Shown: positions 33,449 to 43,146 of the stretch, one piece after another
Layout: each line of letters begins with the position of its first letter
How positions within the stretch are numbered: the stretch's first letter is position 1
NCBI GenBank assembly: GCA_902384585.1
Contig: CABMCJ010000004.1
Location: 856,853-920,852 of the forward strand
Direction of reading: 5' to 3'
From: Candidatus Anstonella stagnisolia
GTDB lineage: Archaea; Micrarchaeota; Micrarchaeia; Anstonellales; Anstonellaceae
DNA: 64,000 nucleotides
Made by a program: the position numbers and the translations under genes
The notes under the pieces: model-generated
Told to the model about the DNA's origin: nothing
The model's input: only the letters and a program-made list of their open reading frames with translations
Database searches by the model: none

Positions 33449-35059
33449 ATGAAATTCACAGAAATGAAACTTTCAAGGCAAGTGCTCCAGGCACTAACAG
33501 AAATGGGCTTTGAAACCGCAACACCCATACAGGAGAGCGTAGTCTCGCTTCTCATGCAGGGTGAGGACATAATAGGCCAGGCGCGCACAGGCACGGGAAA
33601 AACAGCCGCATTCGGCATTCCCATAATAGAGCGCTTGATTGCAACCCCGCCAGCGCAAAAGCCTTTTGCGCTCGTGCTCGCACCCACGCGCGAACTCGCG
33701 CTCCAAGTATGCGACCAGTTGCGCCAGATAGGCGCGCATGCGAAAATACACGCAGTCCCCATATACGGGGGCGCAAGCATTGAGCCGCAAATAACGCATC
33801 TTTCGCGCGGTGCAGACATTGTAGTCGGCACCCCTGGGCGTATCCTCGACCACATAGACCGAGGCACCCTGAAACTCTCAAGCGTGCACATGGTTGTGCT
33901 CGATGAAGCAGACCGCATGCTTGACATGGGCTTTATAGACGACGTTAATTCCATTCTCGCAGAATGCCCAAAAGAGCGCCAAACAATGCTTTTCTCAGCA
34001 ACAATGCCTGAGGAAATAAAGCGCATCTGCTCGCACTACATGGTAACCCCGCAGCACGTGAAAGTGAGCGAGGACGAATTCGATGCAAGCAAAATTGAGC
34101 AGTTCTACGTTGAGGTGAGCAAGCAGACGCGGCTCCCTGCCCTTATCGGATTGCTCCAAAAAGAAAAGCCCACTCTCGCTCTCATCTTTACGCGCACAAA
34201 AATGGGCGCGGACAGGCTGAACGAAATCCTAAACGACAGGGGCTTCAAGTCCATGTGCCTGCACGGCGACATGTCGCAGGGAAAGCGCGACCGCACAATG
34301 GAGGCGTTCCGCAGCGGCCAGCTAAATGTGCTCGTTGCAACCGACCTAGCAGCCCGAGGCATTGATGTGATGGACATCTCCCACGTATTCAACTACGACA
34401 TCGGGGACGACCCGCTCACATACGTGCACAGGGTAGGAAGGACAGGAAGGATGCAAAAAACCGGAAGGGCAATCTCCCTCATCTTCTCAGACCAGTACAA
34501 CCTGATTTCAATGTGCGAAAAAGCAGCGCAGCACAAAATCGCAAAAATGGAATTTGAAATCCCACCACTCCCCCCACGCCCGCACGGCGCAGGCGCCTTT
34601 AGGGAGGGAGGCAGTTCCCGCTTTGGGGGCGGACGGTTTGGTTCGCGCGGCGGCTCATCTTACGGGCGCAGGGAAGGCGGCTCATACTCTGGCTCACGCG
34701 AAGGCGGGCACAGTGCAGGTTATCAAGGAAGCAGGCCCCGCGAAGGCGGCTACCAAGGCAGCCGCCCAAGAGAAGGCGGCGCACCGCACAGCGGCTCAAG
34801 AGAAGGCGGTTCAGGCTACCAGGGAAGCCACCCGCGCGAAGGCGGCTCTTCTCACAGCGGCTCACGCGAAGGAGGGCATAGCTCTTATGGAAGGCGCGAA
34901 GGCGGATACGGAGGTTCGCGCGGCGGCTCATCTTACGGAAGAAGGGAAGGCGGCCATGGCGGCTCCCGCGAAGGCGGGCGCTTTGGCGGCGACCGCGATA
35001 GGCGCAGCAGGGAGCGCTCCACGCGCGGCGGAAGCTCCTACTTTGGAAGAAGGGGATAA
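33449..35059 (+). CDS. DEAD-box RNA helicase with Arg-Gly-rich tail
   Basis: ATP-dependent RNA helicase, 536 residues. Residues 1-370 contain the Q motif (PIQESVV), GQARTGTGKTAAFG, PTRELALQV, TPGRILDHI, VLDEADRMLDMGF, SATMP, ATDLAARGIDV and HRVGRTGRMQKTG. Residues about 385-536 are a low-complexity tail of repeated REGG, RPREGG, SRGGSSYGRREGG and GSREGG units. Such RGG-like tails bind RNA non-specifically and can drive condensation. The ATG follows AGAGGTAGTAGAA at the end of the long leader. Confidence 0.96.
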   Translation: MKFTEMKLSRQVLQALTEMGFETATPIQESVVSLLMQGEDIIGQARTGTGKTAAFGIPIIERLIATPPAQKPFALVLAPTRELALQVCDQLRQIGAHAKIHAVPIYGGASIEPQITHLSRGADIVVGTPGRILDHIDRGTLKLSSVHMVVLDEADRMLDMGFIDDVNSILAECPKERQTMLFSATMPEEIKRICSHYMVTPQHVKVSEDEFDASKIEQFYVEVSKQTRLPALIGLLQKEKPTLALIFTRTKMGADRLNEILNDRGFKSMCLHGDMSQGKRDRTMEAFRSGQLNVLVATDLAARGIDVMDISHVFNYDIGDDPLTYVHRVGRTGRMQKTGRAISLIFSDQYNLISMCEKAAQHKIAKMEFEIPPLPPRPHGAGAFREGGSSRFGGGRFGSRGGSSYGRREGGSYSGSREGGHSAGYQGSRPREGGYQGSRPREGGAPHSGSREGGSGYQGSHPREGGSSHSGSREGGHSSYGRREGGYGGSRGGSSYGRREGGHGGSREGGRFGGDRDRRSRERSTRGGSSYFGRRG

Positions 35060-35106
35060 GCTCTTCTTTCACATTTCTTTTTCTTTCTTTTCATCCTAAC
35101 TAGTGC

Positions 35107-35685
35107 ATGCGAAAGCGCTACCACGAAAAGGATTTGGACATTTTCAAAAACACAGGAATAGACAAAAGCATTTTTGAGAACTTGAACCAAACGCTGCTCG
35201 CCTCCTTGTTCGCAATCCTCATATTCGCAATCCCATTTCTCCTTCCAGCAACGCAGCTTCTCACAGGCACAATCGTAAACGCAATCCTCATCCTCGCAGC
35301 AATTCTCCTGAAAGGAAACAAGCCATATTACATAGTATTCCTTCCCTCGCTTGCAACAGTCGCAAGCGGCCTTCTCTTCGGCCCATTTTCCTTTTTCCTC
35401 TTCTTCATGATGCCCTTTATCTGGATAGGAAATGCAATTCTCGTATTCTCCTTCCGCAGCCTTTACATTGCAAGAAAAACAAACTATCTCCTCACTCTAA
35501 TAACTGGTTCAATCGCAAAAAGCGCGCTCCTTTTCCTGTGCGCAAGCGTGCTCTTTTCCTTTTCCATAATTCCCTCCCTGATCGTAGATGCAATGGGCAT
35601 TTTGCAACTCATCACCGCGCTCTTAGGCGGCATTCTCGCTTTCGCTGCGCTTAAGCTCTATGGAAAATTTGCAAAGCGCAACTAA
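35107..35685 (+). CDS. polytopic membrane protein next to [FeFe] hydrogenase
   Basis: 192 residues with about six hydrophobic helices and a short charged N-terminus. The helix pattern and the segment LLFGPFSFFLFFMMPFIWIGNA resemble ECF-type (substrate-binding S component) membrane proteins, but no family motif is certain. Its stop overlaps the stop region of the convergent hydrogenase gene by four bases. Whether the neighbours work together is unknown. Confidence 0.6.
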   Translation: MRKRYHEKDLDIFKNTGIDKSIFENLNQTLLASLFAILIFAIPFLLPATQLLTGTIVNAILILAAILLKGNKPYYIVFLPSLATVASGLLFGPFSFFLFFMMPFIWIGNAILVFSFRSLYIARKTNYLLTLITGSIAKSALLFLCASVLFSFSIIPSLIVDAMGILQLITALLGGILAFAALKLYGKFAKRN

Positions 35686-36752
35686 TTTTTCTTTCTGGAA
35701 CTAAAAAGCTCGTGCCCGATTTCGCTCCCCACTTTTTTCAAAAATGCGCGGTATATCTCATCCACTTTCGGGTTCTCTTTTGCGCTTATTTTCAGCATGT
35801 CAGCATATTTTCGCATCGCAGCAGCGCGCGCCTTCACAACGTCCGGCGTAGGCGGAAGCGGCTGTCCCCCTCCCCCAATGCACCCTCCCGGGCACGCCAT
35901 AACCTCCACAAAATGGTAAACTTTTCCCTCTGTCATTTCCGCAAGTAATTTGTCCACATTCGGCAGGCCCCACACGGCAGCAACGTTCAGCGTGTATTTC
36001 CCAATCTTCACAGTGCTCTTTTTCATGTTCTCTTCATTTCGAAATTCCTTGAACTCGACTTTCTCCCCAAGCATTTTCCCCAAATTTTGCAGTGCAGCCT
36101 CCATCACTCCTCCGCTTGCCCCAAAAATAGCCCCTTCACCCGAGCCCATGCCTGAAATTTTGTCAAACTCCTCTTCAGGCGCATTCTTCAAATCTATTCC
36201 CTCGCTCTTCAGCACTTTTGCAATGTCTTTTGTAGTGAAAACGCAGTCCACATATTTTCTCCCGTCTTTCATTGTGCCCTGCGCCTCCTGCTCTTTCAAA
36301 AGGCAGGGCATTATGGAGAGTACATAAGGCTCTTTCTTCATGCCGCTCACTCTTGCAAAATATGTTTTTATGAGCGCGCCCAATGCCATTTGAGGCGCAA
36401 CAAGCTCGCACACATTCTTCTCCAGCTCCGGATGCGCCCTTTTCCAAAAAAGCATCCAGCCTGCACAGCAAGAGGTGAATACAGGGAACGGTCCCCCAGC
36501 CTCAAGCATTTTCTTGAGCTCGTTTGCCTCTTCCATTGCAATTATATCCGCTCCAAGAGGAGTATCAAATACATATTCCGCCCCAATTTTTCTCATTGCC
36601 CACACAAGCTTTTTGGTAACGTCCGTTCCAATGGGCATCCCGAACTCTTCCCCAAGCGCAACCCTTACTGCAGGCGCAATCTGCACGCAAAGCGTGCGCT
36701 CCTTTTTCAATCCGCATATCTCGTTAAACTTTCCAATAGGGTCTGCCTGCAT
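35682..36752 (-). CDS. minimal [FeFe] hydrogenase
   Basis: Reduces protons or oxidises hydrogen at an H-cluster. 356 residues, essentially only the catalytic domain. L1 is FTSCCAGW (C95, C96; Ala where Pro is usual), L2 is IMPCLLKEQEA (C150 and the Lys that contacts the cofactor), and L3 is EVMACPGGCIGGGGQP (C287, C291). TTKDIAKVL and FGASGGVMEAAL are also family features. No ferredoxin-like F-cluster domain and no maturases (HydE/F/G) are nearby. I chose the ATG at 36752, about 30 bases after TTCTTAAAG; the frame extends to 36851. Confidence 0.9.
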   Translation of the reverse strand: MQADPIGKFNEICGLKKERTLCVQIAPAVRVALGEEFGMPIGTDVTKKLVWAMRKIGAEYVFDTPLGADIIAMEEANELKKMLEAGGPFPVFTSCCAGWMLFWKRAHPELEKNVCELVAPQMALGALIKTYFARVSGMKKEPYVLSIMPCLLKEQEAQGTMKDGRKYVDCVFTTKDIAKVLKSEGIDLKNAPEEEFDKISGMGSGEGAIFGASGGVMEAALQNLGKMLGEKVEFKEFRNEENMKKSTVKIGKYTLNVAAVWGLPNVDKLLAEMTEGKVYHFVEVMACPGGCIGGGGQPLPPTPDVVKARAAAMRKYADMLKISAKENPKVDEIYRAFLKKVGSEIGHELFSSRKKN

Positions 36753-36851
36753 AATAACGATTTTCGCGCACACTTTAAGAAATTTCCCATATCGCCACCT
36801 GTCTAACCCGAATTCGTTAGTTTTTTTAACCCTCCTGCGCATACTTCTCAC

Positions 36852-37535
36852 ATGGACAAGCTAAAAGTAGACATCGCAGGCGAGATTATCCTCTCCAAAA
36901 CCCCTGGCAGCACAATGAAAAAATGGAGGGAAATTTTCGCAATTTCCCAGGTGGATTTGGCAGGCTTTCTCAAAATCTCCCCCTCCACAATAAGCGATTA
37001 CGAGGGAAACAGGCGCCCCTCCCCAGGCGCGTCCGTAATAAAGCGTTTCGTAGATTCCCTTTTCACAATAGATACCCAGCGCGGAAATCCCGTTCTCTCA
37101 AAACTCTCGCACGACGTTGAGCGCAGCGAGCAATTCTTTGATTTGCACGAATTCGCAACAAGCATTACTGCGTACGACTTCCTCAAGCTCATAAACGGCT
37201 CGGTAGTTGCAAACGAGGAGCTCATGGGCGTAAAGAAGCTCTATGGGTACACGCTCATGGATTCCCTCAAGATTATCCTTGAAATGCCGTTCAACCAGTT
37301 CCCAAAGCTCTACGGCTCAATGTCCGAGCGCGCCTTTATTTTCACGCAAGTTTCAACAGGGCGCTCCCCACTCGTAGTTATCCGCGTAACCCCAATGAAA
37401 CCCTCCGTAGTAGTTTTGCACGGGATTTCCGAAGTGGATCCGCTTGCGCTCAAGATTGCGGAAAAAGAGCAAATTCCCGTTCTTACGACGCGCATGGAAA
37501 TCGCAAAAATAAAGGAAGCGCTCAACAAATTGTAG
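36852..37535 (+). CDS. archaeal HTH transcriptional regulator
   Basis: 227 residues. An XRE-type helix-turn-helix (REIFAISQVDLAGFLKISPSTISDYEGNRRPSPGASVIKRFVDSL) spans about 27-75, followed by a C-terminal domain of about 130 residues (FQVSTGRSPLVVIRVTPMKPSVVVLHG...) found in a conserved archaeal regulator family usually encoded just upstream of HMG-CoA synthase. It is followed by HMG-CoA synthase here too, so it probably controls the mevalonate genes. It is divergent from the hydrogenase gene. Confidence 0.85.
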   Translation: MDKLKVDIAGEIILSKTPGSTMKKWREIFAISQVDLAGFLKISPSTISDYEGNRRPSPGASVIKRFVDSLFTIDTQRGNPVLSKLSHDVERSEQFFDLHEFATSITAYDFLKLINGSVVANEELMGVKKLYGYTLMDSLKIILEMPFNQFPKLYGSMSERAFIFTQVSTGRSPLVVIRVTPMKPSVVVLHGISEVDPLALKIAEKEQIPVLTTRMEIAKIKEALNKL

Positions 37536-37617
37536 GCTTCGTCTCGCGCCGTATTTGGCATCGTTACGCTTATAAAGCAAAAGCTGCACTAAAAAAGCAC
37601 AACGCTTAGTGATACTT

Positions 37618-38661
37618 ATGGTAGGAATAGTCGGATACGGCGCATACGTCCCTTCCTTTCGCATAAAGCCCGAGGAGATCGCAAAAATATGGGGCGAGGA
37701 AGGCGAGCGCATAAAAAAAGGGCTGGGCATACAGGAGAAAAGCGTGCCGGCTTTAGACGAGGATGCAGCTACAATGGCAGTGGAAGCTGCCAAAAACGCC
37801 CTTAAAGTTTCCGGAATAGACGCGCAAAAAATCGGCGCAGTGTACGTTGGAAGCGAATCCCACCCATACGCCGTAAAGCCCACCGCAACAATGGTTGCAG
37901 AGGCAATTGGCGCAACTCCCAACACAATGGCAGCGGACTTGGAGTTCGCATGCAAGGCAGGGAGCGCAGGAATACAAATCTGCATGGGCTTGGTAGCGTC
38001 CAACATGATAAACTACGGCCTTGCAATCGGCTCTGACACCTCACAGGGCCGCCCAGGCGATGCGCTCGAATACACAGCAGGCGCAGGCGCAGCTGCGTAC
38101 CTAATAGGAAGGGAAAAATCCCAAGTCCTCGCGGAAATAGAGGCAACCTGCTCCTTCACAACCGACACACCAGACTTCTGGCGCCGCCAGCATGCAGAGT
38201 TCCCAACGCACGGCGGGCGCTTCACAGGGGTTCCGGCATATTTCAAGCACGTGATGAGCGCAACCCAAATGCTTTTTGAAAAAACAAACACGCGCGCCTC
38301 AGACTACGATTATTTTGTGTTCCACCAGCCAAACGGAAAGTTCCCATTGGAAGCTGCAAAAAAGCTGGGAATAGACGCCGCAAAGCTCAAGCAGGGCCTG
38401 ATGACGCCCGTAATAGGCAACACATATTCCGCAGCCTCCCTCATCGGCTTGGCATCAGTCCTTGATGTTGCAAAAGCAGGCCAGACAATACTCGTAACTT
38501 CCTTTGGCTCGGGTGCAGGCAGCGATTCTTTCGCCTTGCGCGTTACAGACAAAATAGAGAATCGGAAAAAAGGGATTCCGCTTGCGCACTATGTTGCCCA
38601 AAAGGAATACCTTTGCTACGGCCTCTATGTAAAGCACAGAAGGAAGCTGAAAAGTTTATAG
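37618..38661 (+). CDS. hmgs: hydroxymethylglutaryl-CoA synthase
   Basis: Condenses acetyl-CoA with acetoacetyl-CoA. 347 residues, thiolase fold: [30 protein letters not shown], the nucleophile in [35 protein letters not shown] and [17 protein letters not shown]. The ATG at 37618 lies about 45 bases after GCTTATAAAGC. In archaea this enzyme forms a channelling complex with thiolase and a DUF35 protein, which are the next two genes. Confidence 0.95.
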   Translation: MVGIVGYGAYVPSFRIKPEEIAKIWGEEGERIKKGLGIQEKSVPALDEDAATMAVEAAKNALKVSGIDAQKIGAVYVGSESHPYAVKPTATMVAEAIGATPNTMAADLEFACKAGSAGIQICMGLVASNMINYGLAIGSDTSQGRPGDALEYTAGAGAAAYLIGREKSQVLAEIEATCSFTTDTPDFWRRQHAEFPTHGGRFTGVPAYFKHVMSATQMLFEKTNTRASDYDYFVFHQPNGKFPLEAAKKLGIDAAKLKQGLMTPVIGNTYSAASLIGLASVLDVAKAGQTILVTSFGSGAGSDSFALRVTDKIENRKKGIPLAHYVAQKEYLCYGLYVKHRRKLKSL

Positions 38662-38670
38662 TTGATATTT

Positions 38671-39834
38671 ATGAGAAAAGTTGCAATAATCGGCGCAGGG
38701 ATGACAAAGTTCGGGGAAGAGTGGAACCGCGGCTTCCGCGACCTCATTATAGAAGCCGGAAAGGCGGCCCTTGAGGATTCCAAACTCCCAGGAGAGGACA
38801 TCGAAGCCCTATACGTAGGCACAATGGCATCCGGCTCCCTAATCGGCCAAGAGCACGCAGGCGCGCTCATTGCAGATTTCATGGGGCTCACCCCAATTCC
38901 CTCCACGCGCGTGGAGGCTGCGTGCGCATCCGGCGGCGTAGCACTTAGGCAGGGTTTTATGGCAGTCGCATCCGGAATGCACGACATCGTAGTAGTTGGT
39001 GGCGTGGAGAAAATGACCGATGTGACTGGCGGAAACGTTGCACTCGCGCTCGGCGGCGCAGGAGATCAGGAATGGGAGCTTTTCACAGGCGCAACCTTCC
39101 CAGGCATCTATGCAATGATGGCGCGCCGGCACATGCTCGAATACGGCACAACAGAGGAGCAGCTTGCAGCAGCCGCAGTGAAAAACCACAAGAATGCCTC
39201 CATGAACAAGTTCGCGCAGTTCCAAAACGAAATCACAATAGAGACAGTAATGAAATCCAAGCAGGTCGCATCCCCCCTAAAGGTTTTCGACTGCTCGCCC
39301 GTTACAGACGGCGCGGCAGCGATTGTTCTCTGCCCGCTTGAAAAGGCAAAGAAACTCTGCGAGAAACCAATAGAAATAGTCGCAAGCGCGCAGGCGTCCG
39401 ATACTCTCGCATTGCACGACAGGAAATCCCTTTCTTCAGTGTATGCAACCCAGGTTGCTGCAAAGAAAGCATACGAAATGGCAAAAGTGTCCCCAAAGGA
39501 CATAGATGTTGCGGAAGTGCACGACTGCTTCACAATAGGCGAAATAATGGCAATAGAGGACTTGGGCTTTTTCCCAAAAGGAAAAGGCGGCAAGGCAACA
39601 GAGGACGGAAAGACCGCCCTAAACTCTGAAATTTCCATCAACACAAGCGGCGGTCTCAAGGGCTGCGGGCATCCCGTAGGCGCGACAGGCATAAAGCAGG
39701 CGGTTGAAATCGCATGGCAGCTGCGAGGCAGCGCGGGTGCGCGAGCGGCAAAAGACGCAGAAATAGGCCTCACTCACAACGTAGGAGGAAGCGGCGCAAC
39801 CGCAGTAGTTCACATTTACAAAAAAGCATTCTGA
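38671..39834 (+). CDS. acetyl-CoA C-acetyltransferase (thiolase)
   Basis: Makes acetoacetyl-CoA from two acetyl-CoA. 387 residues of the archaeal SCP2-type thiolase group: [14 protein letters not shown], the acylated Cys in [35 protein letters not shown], and the C-terminal [16 protein letters not shown]. It starts nine bases after HMG-CoA synthase. With that enzyme and the DUF35 protein it forms the first steps of the mevalonate pathway. Confidence 0.94.
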   Translation: MRKVAIIGAGMTKFGEEWNRGFRDLIIEAGKAALEDSKLPGEDIEALYVGTMASGSLIGQEHAGALIADFMGLTPIPSTRVEAACASGGVALRQGFMAVASGMHDIVVVGGVEKMTDVTGGNVALALGGAGDQEWELFTGATFPGIYAMMARRHMLEYGTTEEQLAAAAVKNHKNASMNKFAQFQNEITIETVMKSKQVASPLKVFDCSPVTDGAAAIVLCPLEKAKKLCEKPIEIVASAQASDTLALHDRKSLSSVYATQVAAKKAYEMAKVSPKDIDVAEVHDCFTIGEIMAIEDLGFFPKGKGGKATEDGKTALNSEISINTSGGLKGCGHPVGATGIKQAVEIAWQLRGSAGARAAKDAEIGLTHNVGGSGATAVVHIYKKAF

Positions 39835-39855
39835 CGATAAGAAAATGGTGCTAAT

Positions 39856-40254
39856 ATGGACGAAAGCCTGGCAATAACGTGGAGAAGGATTCCGGAACGC
39901 TACCGCCTTGAGGGCAGCGCATGCTCAAAGTGCTCAAGCAATTTCTTCCCGCCCCGCAAGCTCTGCCCAACGTGCAGGAGAAAAGGCACAATTTCCGCAA
40001 AAACATTTTGCGGAAAAGGGAAAATATACTCATTCACGGAGATTTTCTCCCCGCCAGGCGGCTTTGAGCTTGAAGCCCCCTACACAATTGCAATCGTGCA
40101 GCTTGAGGAGGGCCCAAAAATAACCGCCCAGATAACCGCGCCGCATGGGGAAATAAAAATCGGGGACCCGGTTGAAATGGTGTTCCGCAAAATACAGGAG
40201 GATGGCGAGGAAGGGCTCATCCACTACGGCTTCAAGTTCAGGCTTGTAAAATAA
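39856..40254 (+). CDS. DUF35 zinc-ribbon/OB-fold protein
   Basis: 132 residues. An N-terminal rubredoxin-like zinc ribbon (CSKCSSNFFPPRKLCPTC) is followed by an OB-fold (GKGKIYSFTEIFSPPGGFELEAPYTIAIVQLEEGPKITAQI). In archaea this protein bridges thiolase and HMG-CoA synthase and lets acetoacetyl-CoA pass between them. It is the third gene of that unit, with TGGTGCTAAT before the ATG. Confidence 0.93.
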   Translation: MDESLAITWRRIPERYRLEGSACSKCSSNFFPPRKLCPTCRRKGTISAKTFCGKGKIYSFTEIFSPPGGFELEAPYTIAIVQLEEGPKITAQITAPHGEIKIGDPVEMVFRKIQEDGEEGLIHYGFKFRLVK

Positions 40255-40274
40255 GTTTCTCTTCCCTATTTTTT

Positions 40275-42212
40275 CTACTGGCAGAGCGGCGTATAGCTGT
40301 TGTTCCACACGCAATTAAGCATCGGCGAATCGCACATGTTGCTTACGGTGCTCGGAATCCCAAACGGCCAGTCTGTGGGCGTATAAATCGAAACCTGGCA
40401 CCAGTTTCCCACGGCTTGTGCAATGCACGCCCCGCCAGCGCATCTGTTTGAGCAGCATTGCGCGTCCAATGAGCAAGGCTGCGCCCCTTTCTTGCACACA
40501 TTGAAAATCTGGTTGCAGTACGTGAAGAAGTTCGTGTAATTGTTGTAGCACTGCTGGTAGCACACAGTATTGTTCCTGCAAAGGTAATGGTAGCTTGGGA
40601 CCGGCGCCATTGGCACGCTCACGCACGTGTAGTTGTACGGGTCGCATATAAGCCCTGGCGGGCATGCGCTCGAAGTGTCGCACGTGCTATAGCCGCTCCC
40701 GGTGCAGCTGCACCAGCTCCCGGCAGTTTGCGCAGCGCACATCCCTCCTGTGCACACGTTTGAAAGGCATTCCTCATTCCTTGTGCACGGCTTGCCAACC
40801 CTTTGCCCAAACACGCGCGCTTCAACAGTTGTCCCGTTAGAATACTCCTTGTAAATGACGGCGTTTGAGCCGCCCATGCTCCACGAAGTGTCGTACAAAT
40901 ATTCATACGAGCCGCTTACGTTTATTGATTTCTGGCACACGTAGCTCCCGCTCTGGTTTTGCAGGCACAGGTTCCCAAAGCAGCAGTCCGCATTCCCATT
41001 CGAAGGGTTGCACACGTTGTTCGTGTTGCAGTTCTTGCACAGCCCGTTGTAGCACGTCCCGTTGAAGCATTCAGAATGCGTGCTGCACGTGCTCCCATCC
41101 GGCAGGCTGCATGCCGCCTGCCCCCTTGGCACATCAACAGAAACGTATCCTACCCCGCACGTGTATCCCGTGCAGCAGTTGGCAGTCGCATTGCACGAGC
41201 CGCCTGCGCTTGTGAGGCACCTCTGGCACGTTCCCCCTACTGCCTGGCTGCAATAAATCCCGTCGCAGCACGTGGTCGCATTGCACGAGGCATAAATGCC
41301 GTTGCACGCAGGCGTGGTGCCCGCTTCCTCTACCGCGCACACCCCGTTCGTGCACGCAAAGCCGCTGCAGCAGGGCATCCCTCCCCCGCATGCTTCGCTG
41401 CTTCCTGCGCACACGCCCCCGCACACAAGCGAGCAGTCCGAATACCTTCCGTTGCAGTTTGCAGATACGCTGCACTGCGGGTTTTCAGCCTGCCATCCGC
41501 TGCATTCCGAGCCAGCAATTGTTTCGCTGCACACAACGCTCGGGTCGTCAATCGAGCATAGCGGCGAGCATATCCCCGTAGGGTTTTGGTCGCAGAAGTG
41601 CGTGAATTGGTTGCAGTTCCCGCTTTCGCATTGCGCGTTTGTGCTGCATTCCCCGACATCGACCTTGCACGTTCCGCCCACGCAGGTTCCTTCCGCACAG
41701 TCCGAGTCCGCGCTGCACCCGCTTCCAGGCGCTTTCTCACTGCCTTCAATGCAATCCTCAACAACTATTTTCCCATCCAGCTTTTCCTCTTTCTGCACCC
41801 CGTCTTCCATGTACACCAACGTAACGTCAAACTCCCTTGACCCGTCAACGCACGGGACATCAAACGTGAGCACCCTGCGCATGCCGCCTGAAAATTCCGA
41901 CAATCCCCCTGTGCTTTGCGTGAGGTCTATGTCATTGGAACCCAGCAGCACGTGCGTAAGGTTAAGCTCGTTGCCCTTCTTGTTTGCAAAGGAAATCGTG
42001 AGCTTGCCCCCAACAGACTTATGGTCCTCTATTGAGAAGGGCTCCCCGGAGCGCAGCTGCGCCATGTAAGTTTCCTTTTTCGCATCCCCAGTCACTCCCG
42101 GCAAATACCCAAGGAGGGAGGATGCGACTACCGCGATAAGCCCAAGAACCCCCAATATAAGAAGATATTCAGTGGCACCTTGCCCCCGCCTGAAGCCTTT
42201 TTTGAAACCCAT
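40275..42212 (-). CDS. large Cys-rich pilin-like surface protein
   Basis: 645 residues. The N-terminus GFKKGFRRGQGATEYLLILGVLGLIAVVASSLLG is a class III signal peptide. After a beta-rich segment of about 130 residues comes a long region with dozens of Cys in repeats such as CSADSDCAEGTCVGGTC, CSTNAQCESGNC, CSTHSECFNGTCYNGLC and CTRNEECLSNVCTGGMC, like Dickkopf-type disulfide knots, and many N-x-S/T sites. It is likely an extracellular filament subunit or adhesin. The ATG at 42212 has TGGTGGG upstream; the longer frame is rejected. Confidence 0.82.
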   Translation of the reverse strand: MGFKKGFRRGQGATEYLLILGVLGLIAVVASSLLGYLPGVTGDAKKETYMAQLRSGEPFSIEDHKSVGGKLTISFANKKGNELNLTHVLLGSNDIDLTQSTGGLSEFSGGMRRVLTFDVPCVDGSREFDVTLVYMEDGVQKEEKLDGKIVVEDCIEGSEKAPGSGCSADSDCAEGTCVGGTCKVDVGECSTNAQCESGNCNQFTHFCDQNPTGICSPLCSIDDPSVVCSETIAGSECSGWQAENPQCSVSANCNGRYSDCSLVCGGVCAGSSEACGGGMPCCSGFACTNGVCAVEEAGTTPACNGIYASCNATTCCDGIYCSQAVGGTCQRCLTSAGGSCNATANCCTGYTCGVGYVSVDVPRGQAACSLPDGSTCSTHSECFNGTCYNGLCKNCNTNNVCNPSNGNADCCFGNLCLQNQSGSYVCQKSINVSGSYEYLYDTSWSMGGSNAVIYKEYSNGTTVEARVFGQRVGKPCTRNEECLSNVCTGGMCAAQTAGSWCSCTGSGYSTCDTSSACPPGLICDPYNYTCVSVPMAPVPSYHYLCRNNTVCYQQCYNNYTNFFTYCNQIFNVCKKGAQPCSLDAQCCSNRCAGGACIAQAVGNWCQVSIYTPTDWPFGIPSTVSNMCDSPMLNCVWNNSYTPLCQ

Positions 42213-42250
42213 CCCACCACATTCCACGCGTAACTTTTTATTCCATTCTC

Positions 42251-42583
42251 CTAGGATACGAATTTTACCCCGCACGAGGGGCAGGAAAGCATGAAATAAT
42301 CCGCCTTGTACCCGCAAATCGGGCACACGTACACCTGCTTTCCAGAGCTTGCAACCTGCACCTCGAAATCATGCCCGCATTTCACGCATCTTTTCGCATC
42401 CAGCTTGTTCTGCGTCTTGCACTGCGGGCATTTCATGCTGAACATCAGGTCCACGTAAGTGCCGCATTTTGGGCATTTTTCCATTCCCAGGTCTATTTGC
42501 GTGCCGCACTTGGGGCATTTTTCCTTTATGCCTGCAAGCGGCCTTTTTTTGAGCGCGTCCCTCACAAGGTCAAGAAGCCCCAT
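42251..42583 (-). CDS. triple zinc-ribbon protein
   Basis: 110 residues with six CxxC knuckles (CPKC, CPKC, CPQC, CVKC, CPIC, CPSC), enough for three zinc ribbons in tandem. The short N-terminal helix is MGLLDLVRDALKKRPL. It probably mediates protein or nucleic-acid contacts. The ATG at 42583 has GGGGTGC upstream, so the in-frame ATG at 42592 is less likely. It is 38 bases upstream of the Cys-rich pilin-like gene and may be co-transcribed. Confidence 0.78.
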   Translation of the reverse strand: MGLLDLVRDALKKRPLAGIKEKCPKCGTQIDLGMEKCPKCGTYVDLMFSMKCPQCKTQNKLDAKRCVKCGHDFEVQVASSGKQVYVCPICGYKADYFMLSCPSCGVKFVS

Positions 42584-42633
42584 GCACCCCATTCATATGC
42601 AAGCAATAAAAACAATCGCCTTGTTTTCTATCC

Positions 42634-43146
42634 ATGGACATTTTCACCAGTTCAATTTCCGGGCTCTCCTTCTTCCCGCTCACAATGCTTTCCATCCTGA
42701 TAAACGACGCATTTTTTTTCACCCTCCTGATGCTTTGCGCATTCCTGCTTGTGCATTCGCGCATCAATGACCGCAGGCGCCTGCTGTTTTCAATCTTTGT
42801 TGTCCTGCTCTCGACTTTCGCCGCAATAAGCGCAAAGGAAGCCGCAAAAGAGCCGCGCGTGTGCCTCCTGTTTGCCTCAAAAATACCCTGCCCGCAGGAT
42901 TTCGCGCTCCCCTCCACGCATGCCGCAGCCTCATTCGCGCTCGCGCTCTCCCTTCTTGGCACCTCGCTGTTTTTCCCTGCGCTTTTCTTTGCGCTTGTTG
43001 TTTCCTTCAGCCGAATTTACATCGGCGTGCATTCAATTGGGGACGTTTCAGGCGGGCTTGCAATCGCCCTGATTGCATATTACTCCGCCCTTGTGCTCTG
43101 GCACGCCTTTTCCATAAAAAAGCCTGAGAATACGGTGGCCCTATGA
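42634..43146 (+). CDS. PAP2 family membrane phosphatase
   Basis: 170 residues with about five membrane helices. The three PAP2 motifs are KEAAKEPRVC, PSTHAA and SRIYIGVHSIGDVSGG, containing the catalytic His residues. It probably dephosphorylates a polyprenyl or lipid pyrophosphate. Its stop overlaps the ATG of a polyprenol-kinase-like gene (ATGA), so the pair would catalyse opposing steps in lipid-carrier recycling. Confidence 0.88.
   Translation: MDIFTSSISGLSFFPLTMLSILINDAFFFTLLMLCAFLLVHSRINDRRRLLFSIFVVLLSTFAAISAKEAAKEPRVCLLFASKIPCPQDFALPSTHAAASFALALSLLGTSLFFPALFFALVVSFSRIYIGVHSIGDVSGGLAIALIAYYSALVLWHAFSIKKPENTVAL

Noticed and set aside
34554..35099. 181-codon frame over the helicase tail
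   Set aside because: It is the shifted reading of the REGG repeats, giving Ala/Lys-rich low-complexity sequence.
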